Shown: positions 16,214 through 22,909 of the stretch, piece after piece
Numbering within the stretch: position 1 is the stretch's first letter
Layout: the number at the start of each line of letters is the position of its first letter
Source: PoT sp049331405
GTDB lineage: Bacteria > Planctomycetota > Planctomycetia > Isosphaerales > Isosphaeraceae
Assembly (NCBI RefSeq): GCF_049331405.1
Contig: NZ_CP186275.1
Coordinates: 284,126-348,125 of the forward strand
Reading direction: 5' to 3'
DNA: 64,000 nt
The notes under the pieces: model-generated
Database searches by the model: none
Told to the model about the DNA's origin: nothing
The model's input: only the letters and a program-made list of their open reading frames with translations
Program-made: the position numbers and the translations under genes

Positions 16214-19129
16214 TCAGTCCGCCAGCGGCCGAGGACGGGCCAGGCCGAGGTCGGCGGCGACCTTGTGCCAGTCGGTCTTCCGGATCCAGGCCTGGGTCCA
16301 GAGGATATAGGCGTTATAGACGCTCGGGTCGAGCCGGGTGACCTCCTTGCAGTCGTCGATGGCCCGGTCCCACTCGGCTTTCGCGAACCAGAGGATCGCG
16401 CGGTTGAGGTGGGACATCATGTGATTGGGATCGAGCCGGATCGCCTCGGCGTACTGGGCGAGCGCCTTGTCCGCTTCCGGCTTCCTCTGCCATGCGAGGC
16501 CGCGGCCGAAGTAAGCCAGCGCGATGCCGGGATCGCGTCGGATGGCCCTGTCGCAGTCGGCGAGCGCGTGATCCAACTCCCCCTTCTCGATCCAGACGAG
16601 GCCTCGCCTGCAATAGACCCCGCCATCGTCGGGGTTGAGCCGGATCGCCTCGCTATAGTCGGTGATCGCCTCGTCCCACTTCTTCTGCCTGGCCCGGGTG
16701 CGTCCCCGGTAGACGAATGCCGCGGCGTCCCTCGGGGCGAGGCCGATCACCTTATCGTAGTCGGAGATCGCCTTCTCCCATTCGCCCCTGTCTTCCCGGG
16801 CATTGCCCCGGCTGAGATAAATCTGGATCGACCCGGGTTCGAGGCGGAGCGCCTTATCGTAGTCGGCGAGCGCCTTGTTGACCTCGCCTTTGCCCATCAG
16901 GGCCCGGCCCCGGATCACGAGGGCCGTGGTATTCTCGGGGTCGAGCCGGAGTGCTCCGTCCAGATCGGCGATCGAACCATCCAGGTCCCCCTTCTTGAAC
17001 CGGATGTGGCCCCGGGTCGAGTAGGCCATGGACGACTTCGGATCGAGGCGGATCGCCTCGCCGAGGTCGGCGAGCGCCCCATCCCCGTCCCCCTTCTTGT
17101 AGCGGGCGTAGCCCCGGTTGACGTACGCCTGGGCCTCATTCGGTTTGATCCGCACTACCTCGCCATAGTCGGCGATCTCGCGATCCCAATCGCGCCTCTT
17201 ATTCCAGACTTTGGCCCGGATCAGGTAAGCCCGCTCGTTGTCCGAGCCGAGCTTGATCGCCTCATTGCTGTCCGCGAGCGCCTTGGCGTCCTCACCCTTC
17301 CCGAACCAGGCGACGGCCCGATTGACGTGGGCCATGGCGACCTTGTGATCGAGGCGCAAGGCCTCGTCGCAGTCGGCGATGGCCCTGTCCCACTCCCCTC
17401 TCCCGATCCTGGCGGCGCCACGGTTGACGTAGGGTATGGGTCTCTTGGGGTCGAGGCGGATCGACTCGTCGCTGTCGGCGATCGCTTTGTCCCACTCACT
17501 CTTCTCGAGCCAGGCCGAGCCGCGGTTGGTCAGGGCCAAGGCGTGCGCGGGGTCGAGCCGGATCGCCTCCGTAAGGTCGGCGATCGCCTTATCCCGTTCT
17601 CCCTTCTCGTGCCATAGGTTACCCCGGAAGCAATGGGCGTCGGCATTCTCAGGATTGAGACGGAGCGACTCGTTGAGGTCGGCGAGCGCCTTGTCCCATT
17701 CCTTCTTCGCGTACCAAGCATCCCCACGCGATGCATAAGCATGGGAATTCTCGGGTTCGAGCCGGATCGCTTCGCTGTAGTCGGCGATCGCCTTATCAAA
17801 CTCGGCCTTTTCGCCCCGGATGGCTCCGCGTGCGAGGTAGGCCAGGGCAAAGTCGGGCTTGAGCCTTATGATCTCGCTGTAATCGGCGATCGCCTTATCC
17901 CATTCCCTCCTCTCGTTCAGGGCTCGCCCGCGTTGGGCGTAGGTGTCGAGGTCGTCGGGGTCGCGGCGGATGACCTCGTTGAAGTCGGCGATCGCCTTGT
18001 CCCATTCCCGCTTGCGGCTCAGGGCCATACCTCGGTTGTAATAGCCCGAAGCATCTTCGGGGTTGAGGCGGATCGACACATTGAAATCGGCGATCGCCTT
18101 ATCCCAGTCGTGGCTCTCGAGCCGGGAAAGCCCGCGCTGGAAGTAGGCCAGGGCGTACTCGGGATCGAGGCGAATCGCCTCATCGAAGTCGGCGATCGCC
18201 TTGTCCCAGTCCCGTTTCTCGTTCCAGACGCCTCCGCGCTGGACGTACGCCATGGGATTTTCGGGGAGGAGCTTGATCACCTTGCCGAAGTCGTCGATGG
18301 CCTTATCTCTCTCCCCCTTCGCGGCCTGGGCACGACCTCGATTGTAGTAGGCATTGATGAAGTCGGGCTCGAGGCGAATCGCCTCGGTGCAATCTGCGAT
18401 GGCCTTGTCCCACTCCTCCTTCTGGAGCCGGGCGCTCCCGCGGGAGAAATAGGCCTCGGAATCATCCGGTTCGAGGCGGATCGCCTCGTCGAGGTCGGCG
18501 ATCGCCTTATCCAGCTCCCCCTTCTCGATCCAGGCCTGGGCTCGTTTGTAGTGGGAGAAGGCGTCCTTGGCATCGATGCGTATCAATTCGTTGTAGTCGG
18601 CGATGGCCTTGTCCCACCCCTCCTTCTCGGCCCACTCCCCCGCCCTGGCGACGTACGCCTGGCGATCGTCCGGGACGAGTTTGATGACCTCGCCGAAGGC
18701 CTCGATGGCCTTGTCCGACTCATCCTTGTTCGACCAGGCCAGCCCCTTGTTGTAGCGGGGCTCGGGCAGCTTGGGGTCGATCCGGATCATCTCGTCGCAG
18801 TCCGCGAGGACCTTATCCCACTCCTCCTTATCGATCCAGAGTTCGCAGCGCCCGGAGTAGGCCTCGATGGCGTCGGGGTCGAGGCGGATCGCCTGCTCAT
18901 AATCCCGGATCGCCTTCTCTTCCTCGTCGGTCATCCTCCAGGCCTCGCCGCGTTCGACGTAGGCGTCGACGAGCTTGGGGTCGAGCCGGATCGCTTCGGT
19001 GAATTCCGCGATCGCCTTATCCCACTCCCCCTGCTCCGCCAGCTCGACCCCGCGCTCCACGCACTCTTCCGCCGGCGATTGAGCCCAAGTACAAGCTAAT
19101 GCGATGATGACCGCCAAATTCGCCAGCAT
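16214..19129 (-). CDS. Secreted or lipid-anchored TPR protein with 28 repeats
   Basis: 971 residues from ATG 19129 (GGAGGG 8-9 bases upstream); a longer frame reaches into the upstream region and lacks a signal. Residues 1-17 (MLANLAVIIALACTWAQ) form a signal peptide; ALAC is an imperfect lipobox, so lipid anchoring is possible. The rest is 28 consecutive 34-residue tetratricopeptide units of the type AYxxRGxAWxxKxEWDKAIADYxEAIRLDP, with no indel between units. This makes a long superhelix for binding peptides or partner proteins, probably in the periplasm. A shorter paralog with the same leader lies at 20.9-21.7 kb. Confidence 0.93.
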   Translation of the reverse strand: MLANLAVIIALACTWAQSPAEECVERGVELAEQGEWDKAIAEFTEAIRLDPKLVDAYVERGEAWRMTDEEEKAIRDYEQAIRLDPDAIEAYSGRCELWIDKEEWDKVLADCDEMIRIDPKLPEPRYNKGLAWSNKDESDKAIEAFGEVIKLVPDDRQAYVARAGEWAEKEGWDKAIADYNELIRIDAKDAFSHYKRAQAWIEKGELDKAIADLDEAIRLEPDDSEAYFSRGSARLQKEEWDKAIADCTEAIRLEPDFINAYYNRGRAQAAKGERDKAIDDFGKVIKLLPENPMAYVQRGGVWNEKRDWDKAIADFDEAIRLDPEYALAYFQRGLSRLESHDWDKAIADFNVSIRLNPEDASGYYNRGMALSRKREWDKAIADFNEVIRRDPDDLDTYAQRGRALNERREWDKAIADYSEIIRLKPDFALAYLARGAIRGEKAEFDKAIADYSEAIRLEPENSHAYASRGDAWYAKKEWDKALADLNESLRLNPENADAHCFRGNLWHEKGERDKAIADLTEAIRLDPAHALALTNRGSAWLEKSEWDKAIADSDESIRLDPKRPIPYVNRGAARIGRGEWDRAIADCDEALRLDHKVAMAHVNRAVAWFGKGEDAKALADSNEAIKLGSDNERAYLIRAKVWNKRRDWDREIADYGEVVRIKPNEAQAYVNRGYARYKKGDGDGALADLGEAIRLDPKSSMAYSTRGHIRFKKGDLDGSIADLDGALRLDPENTTALVIRGRALMGKGEVNKALADYDKALRLEPGSIQIYLSRGNAREDRGEWEKAISDYDKVIGLAPRDAAAFVYRGRTRARQKKWDEAITDYSEAIRLNPDDGGVYCRRGLVWIEKGELDHALADCDRAIRRDPGIALAYFGRGLAWQRKPEADKALAQYAEAIRLDPNHMMSHLNRAILWFAKAEWDRAIDDCKEVTRLDPSVYNAYILWTQAWIRKTDWHKVAADLGLARPRPLAD
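16220..19070 (-). repeat. 102-bp coding tandem repeat array (TPR)
   Basis: About 28 units of 102 bp in register, each holding a variant of GCGATCGCCTTATCCCA on the plus strand. Units differ by scattered substitutions rather than length changes, which fits selection on the 34-residue protein repeat. Confidence 0.9.
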
Positions 19130-19498
19130 GACGCGTTTCCCTCCAGTTGTCGGCTCGGATGCAAGGCCTCGGCGTCGAGGTCCGTTGATCCTGTGAGGAA
19201 TCCCGACATGGGATGAGTTCGAAGCCGGTGCGGAGTCGCCGCCGGGGTACCTCTCCCATGGGCCGATTCGGTGGATCAAGCTTCAACGTCGCGTGCCTGC
19301 TCTCCTCAAATTGCGTTTCAAGCCATTGCGAGGCAAGGCGACCGTCAAGCCCTGGTGGACTCCGCCGCAAAGTGTCACGGCGATGGGCCGCCGATCATTC
19401 GTGTCGTCGTCATCCGTCCTGGTATCGATCGTCACGACCCCCGTCGTTCCCGCGGCGACTTCCAAACTACCCTTGTTTTCATAGTCATAATCGTACTT
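19130..19498. other. Intergenic upstream of the large TPR gene
   Basis: No convincing gene. The last part, 19465-19500, is AT-rich and lies next to the stop of the candidate interrupted small gene. Confidence 0.4.
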
Positions 19499-19683
19499 TT
19501 AATACACGTGTCTATTTTCATAAAATGAGTCATGTACGACTTCATTCGCCGGGGAGGCCCGGAACGCTCGGAGAGAGATGACTTCCTCGCCAACGGACAG
19601 GGTGCTCCAGGGCTTATCGTGATCGGAGCTCGAAAGCATCATCTCGAAGGCAATGAACAGGCTAAACGCCAGGAGTACTCCTA

Positions 19684-19691
19684 TCGCGAGT
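19684..19691. repeat. 8-bp target site duplication, left copy
   Basis: TCGCGAGT directly abuts the left inverted repeat and is identical to 20729-20736 on the right. Confidence 0.92.
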
Positions 19692-19703
19692 GGCTCATGT
19701 CGT

Positions 19704-20635
19704 TTAACTGGTGGAGCCCTTAACACCGAGTAGAGCCCGGATGAACTCCCCGGACACCCGCTTGATGTTGTAACTCCACTGGTAGATCGCCACGTACTGT
19801 CGAAGATACTCCTTGTTGACCCCGCGGAACGGCCGCAGGAAGTTCCTCAGCCCCGTCCAGTTCCCCTCCAGCGTGTTGCAGTGCACCTCGCGCACCCCGT
19901 CACCGTCGTCGTCGCGCGCCCACTCCCCGCGGCCGTGGCAGACCGACGAGCGGGAGCGGCCCATCTCCGGCAGACGATCGTAGCCCTTCCACTCGTCCGT
20001 GTAGAATCGCGTCATCGGCCAGCTCGCACGCAACGCCACGCGCCGCAAGGTCTCCCCGTCGGAATGCCGGGCCACCGTCAGGCGGATCTCACCGCTTCGG
20101 CGCCCCACCACCCCGCAGATCGGCAGCCGGTCCGTGTCCCAGCTCCCGTGCCCCGGCCGCTTGTTGCCGCGACGCCGCGGCGGGTCATCGGGGTCGCGGT
20201 GCGGTCGCCCTTTTTTCCCGCGTTCTGGTACATCTCGTCGGCCTCGAGCTCGGAGTCTTCCAGGGGATCCCGGTGCCGCCCCGAGTGGGCGGCGCCCTGG
20301 AGGCGGTGCCTGAGCTCGAGCAGCTGGGAGCGATCGCAGTCCAGCTCGCGTGCCAGCCTGGCAGTAGGCGTGCCCTGGGCGATGCCGCGGACGATCAGGA
20401 GCAGCTCGGCGGCCCGGCGGCGGTTGCCGTGGAGCGCGGTGCCGGTGAAGGCGTTGAAGACCCTCCTGCAGCGGCCGCAGCGGTAGTCGAGGATCGGTGC
20501 GCGATGGCGCCTGTGGACGTGGAGGTCGTCGCCGTCCCCGCATCGCGGGCATGCGAGGCCCGCTGGGTGGAGCCAGGCGAGGAGCTCGGCATAGCTGGCC
20601 TCGTCATCCATCAGGTCGAGGATGGGGAAATCCAT
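19704..20635 (-). CDS. IS1595-family transposase in two frames joined at an A6 run
   Basis: The first frame starts at ATG 20635 (MDFPILDLMDDEASYAELLA) and holds a zinc ribbon (CPRCG, CGRC) and the first catalytic Asp in ELEADEMYQNAGKKG; it alone would end at 20078. The second frame carries the second Asp (RFYTDEWKGYDRLP), the signature VHCNTLEGNW and the C terminus, ending at 19704 inside the terminal repeat. They overlap at G GGA AAA AAG GG (minus strand, plus 20211-20216). A -1 shift there, or one extra A by transcript slippage, restores a roughly 310-residue enzyme. A_AAA_AAG is a classical bacterial slippery heptamer. A simple inactivating mutation is the alternative. Confidence 0.82.
20211..20216 (-). 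other. Slippery A6 run, candidate programmed frameshift site
   Basis: On the minus strand the frame reads GGA AAA AAG GGC. The equivalent spot in the other IS1595 element (2805-2811) has seven A and no frame change. Confidence 0.6.
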
Positions 20636-20728
20636 GGCAACCTCCGCGCGGCCGAGGTAAGAGTCCCCTCCATTTCAACCATACCCCGCGTCACTACGAT
20701 AGGCCCCACCAGTTACCCGGCATGAGCC

Positions 20729-20736
20729 TCGCGAGT
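20729..20736. repeat. 8-bp target site duplication, right copy
   Basis: TCGCGAGT, identical to 19684-19691, directly after the right inverted repeat. Confidence 0.92.
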
Positions 20737-20879
20737 AAGCCCCGGAGAATACTCCCTGTGTGGGCGCTTCCAGCGATCTTCGTGGTCCTCCATGCCGCCT
20801 CCTGAGTCTCAATGAAGGCGAGGCCGAAGGGTCGGTCACGAGTCCGATTCCTCGCGGTCGCCGGGGCTCGGTCCTCGCC

Positions 20880-21674
20880 TCACCGCGGGGCGGGTTCGGC
20901 GAGGTCTATGGCCTTCTGGCGGAGAGCTTGCAGGGCGTCGGCGAAGGCCATGGGCCAATCGGACTGGAGGATCCAGGCATTCGCCCAGACGTGGTAAGTC
21001 AGCGCGATGCCGGGATCGATGCTCGCCGCCCGATGGCATTCGCCAATGGCCTTCTCCCACTCGGCTTTCGCGATCCAGAGGACCCCGCGGTTGATGTAGG
21101 CGGCGACATAGTTCGGGTCCAGCCGGATCGCCTCATCGTAGTCGGACATCGCCCGATCCCAGTCCTGCTTCTTATGCCAGGCGAAGCCTCGGACGTAATA
21201 GGCCGAGGACATGCCGGGCTTGAGTCGGAGTGCCTCGTCCGAGTCGGCGATCGCCTTATCCCAATCGCCAAGCTCGTTCCAGTTGGAGCCCCGGCGGAGA
21301 TAGGCCGAGGAGTTCTCGGGATCGAGGCGGATGGACTCTTCGAGGTCGGCGAGAGCCTTGTCCCACTCTCCATTCTGAAGCAAGTAGTTGCCCCGGACCT
21401 CATAGGCGAAAGCGAAGCCTGGGTCGAGGCGGATCGCCTCGTCGAGGTCGACGAGGGCCTTCTCCGGCTCCTGCTTGTTGACCCGGCAGACTCCTCGATT
21501 GACGTGGGCCTTGACGTGCTTGGGGTCGAGGCGGATCGTCTCGCTGAAGTCGACGATGGCCTGATCCCACTCGAACTTATCCGACGACGCGATCCCGCGA
21601 TCGTAATATTCCTTCGCGGTGGTCTGGAAGCAGGCGCATCCGACAGCGATCATGACCGTGAGATTCGTCAGCAT
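20880..21674 (-). CDS. Secreted TPR protein, short paralog
   Basis: 264 residues from ATG 21674 (GGAGGG 8-9 bases upstream). The leader MLTNLTVMIAVGCACF matches that of the 971-residue protein downstream (MLANLAVIIALAC), and AVGC or VGCAC could be a weak lipobox. Seven 34-residue TPR units follow, from AKEYYDRGIASSDKFEWDQA to the C-terminal ANAWILQSDWPMAFADALQA, which mirrors the last unit of the large protein (TQAWIRKTDWHKVAADLGLA). The two genes are tandem duplicates that differ mainly in repeat number; an IS has since landed between them. Confidence 0.92.
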   Translation of the reverse strand: MLTNLTVMIAVGCACFQTTAKEYYDRGIASSDKFEWDQAIVDFSETIRLDPKHVKAHVNRGVCRVNKQEPEKALVDLDEAIRLDPGFAFAYEVRGNYLLQNGEWDKALADLEESIRLDPENSSAYLRRGSNWNELGDWDKAIADSDEALRLKPGMSSAYYVRGFAWHKKQDWDRAMSDYDEAIRLDPNYVAAYINRGVLWIAKAEWEKAIGECHRAASIDPGIALTYHVWANAWILQSDWPMAFADALQALRQKAIDLAEPAPR

Positions 21675-22143
21675 CTCGCATTCCCTCCGTCAGATGCCCT
21701 GGCTCGTAGCGAGGCCGCCGAAACTCCGTCCGCGCCTGAGCGAATCATATCATCCCTCCACCTTCGCGACGAAGAGGGAATCGGGCCGAATGATCCGTGG
21801 CGAGGAGTCATCGCGATGGGGCAAAGCCTGGCGATGATGCCGCCGCGACCGTGGCAGACGCCTTGGCCCGCGTGAAACATGGAAGAATGATGACGATTCA
21901 ACCGACGACGCGGCCTCGAAGGTCGAGCCCCAGGGGGACCGCTACACCGAGCATCTCGATCGCATGACCGGACGCTGCGGCTTCCGACTCACGCGGCTCG
22001 ATTCCTCAACTCGAGGCGACGACACCATGCCCCGGACGCGCCGCGGCTATATGATGAAGGCCGGCACCCTGACCCTGCTCGCCGGCCCGTGTCGACTCAT
22101 CGGCCGGTCCGCGGCGAGCCACTCAGAAGCATATGAGGTTGTC
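21675..22143. other. Divergent intergenic region
   Basis: Between the short TPR gene (minus) and the cupin (plus). An open frame runs into the cupin from 21964, but its leading 60 residues (arginine-rich, MTGRCGFRLTRLDSS) lack any recognisable feature and are probably not translated. A promoter for each side should lie here; none could be assigned. Confidence 0.45.
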
Positions 22144-22539
22144 ATGGACATTCACCGAGTCGGCTCGAGGCCCTCGGGCAAGGGCCCCGCGGATTGGTTC
22201 ACCGGCGCCGTGCGGATCGACCCGCTCTTCCAGCCGCAGGCCCCCGCGAGGGCCGCCGCGGCGAGCGTCACCTTCGAGCCCGGCGCCCGCACGGCCTGGC
22301 ACACCCACCCGCTCGGCCAGACCCTGATCATCACGGCCGGCATCGGCTGGGTCCAGCGCGAGGGGGGCGAGGTCGAGGAGGTCCACCCCGGCGACGTCGT
22401 CTGGTTCCCCCCCGGCGAGAAGCACTGGCACGGCGCCACCCCCACCAACGCCCTGACCCACATCGCCATCCAGGAACAGCTCGACGGCAAGGCCGTCGAC
22501 TGGCTCGAGCACGTCAGCGACGAGCAGTACCGCAGGTGA
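22144..22539 (+). CDS. Single-domain cupin protein
   Basis: 131 residues from ATG 22144 (MDIHRVGSRPSGKGPADWF), with GAGG eight bases upstream; this start matches the usual length of the family. The two cupin motifs are complete: GARTAWHTHPLGQTLIITAG with HxH, and GDVVWFPPGEKHWHGATPTN with the second metal His. It belongs to the group annotated as cupins near carboxymuconolactone decarboxylases or as mandelonitrile-lyase-like cupins; the substrate is not predictable. A short beta-barrel metal-binding enzyme or sensor is most likely. Confidence 0.88.
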   Translation: MDIHRVGSRPSGKGPADWFTGAVRIDPLFQPQAPARAAAASVTFEPGARTAWHTHPLGQTLIITAGIGWVQREGGEVEEVHPGDVVWFPPGEKHWHGATPTNALTHIAIQEQLDGKAVDWLEHVSDEQYRR

Positions 22540-22574
22540 TGTGTGCAGGACGAACAGCATCGGCCCACCAGGAT

Positions 22575-22735
22575 CGCCCCGTCGGCGACGACCCGCAGGG
22601 GCTTGTGCAGCAGGCCGAGCCAGGGCTCGGCCCAGGTCAGCAACTCGACGGCCCGTTGCAGCTTGGTGCGGAACTAGGTCCGGCGATCGAGGACGCCGGC
22701 CAGGCGTGCGAGCCACTGGCGGGGGAACTGCGTCG
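22575..22735 (-). pseudogene. Transposase fragment
   Basis: The minus strand reads RQFPRQWLARLAGVLDRRT, a TAG stop, then FRTKLQRAVELLTWAEPWLG and LLHKPLRVVADGA. This block resembles the interior of planctomycete DDE-superfamily transposases of the IS4/IS701 type. Similarity ends abruptly on both sides, and no inverted repeats were seen, so it is a scrap. Confidence 0.6.
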
Positions 22736-22844
22736 GATGCGAGGATGTCATGGGGGGCCGGGCCCGTCTACTCGCCATTTCTCAAACGCTCGCAAACTTC
22801 AAGTCGCGGAGAGTACAGCACATTCAGGACTCGGCGGAGAAAAA

Positions 22845-22877
22845 TGTAAGCGGGCGCCCGGTCGTCGGCAGTATAAG
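22845..22877 (+). promoter_or_regulatory. Candidate promoter of sigma factor 2
   Basis: TGTAAG (22845-22850), 21 bases, TATAAG (22872-22877), 32 bases before the ATG. The same pair, TGCAAC-N21-TATCAG, lies before sigma factor 3. Both are preceded by an A-rich patch. Confidence 0.45.
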
Positions 22878-22909
22878 GTGAGGACAACCGACCGACGGAG
22901 GGCGAAGCC

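Larger units (their letters stand above)
19692..20728 (-). mobile_element. IS1595-family insertion sequence, recent insertion
   Basis: A 1037-bp element with 27-bp inverted repeats: 19692-19718 begins GGCTCATGTCGTTTAACTGG, and 20702-20728 read on the minus strand begins GGCTCATGCCGGGTAACTGG (five mismatches over 27). It is flanked by the perfect duplication TCGCGAGT, the 8 bp expected for this family, so insertion is recent. It lies between two paralogous TPR genes. Ends share GGCTCA with the element at 2.3-3.4 kb, but the transposases are only distantly related. Confidence 0.95.
19499..20793 (-). pseudogene. Candidate small membrane-protein gene split by the IS1595 element
   Basis: Outside the IS on the left, the minus strand reads LAIGVLLAFSLFIAFEMML, a clear transmembrane helix, then about 45 polar residues to a stop at 19499. 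On the right flank a good AGGAGG at 20798-20803 precedes ATG 20793, which opens MEDHEDRWKRPHREYS. If the IS and one target copy are removed, the two parts meet but one frame apart, so the gene was either broken before insertion or the start is different. A single-pass membrane protein of roughly 85 residues is inferred, with low certainty. Confidence 0.3.

Noticed and set aside
14801..17617. Plus-strand open frame of 938 codons
   Set aside because: It is the antisense of the duplicated planctomycete protein and the TPR array; its repeats are the mirror of the 102-bp TPR units.
16260..19060. 102-bp repeats as a possible CRISPR or minisatellite
   Set aside because: Units have no constant repeat/variable spacer pattern and translate to TPR units in one frame.
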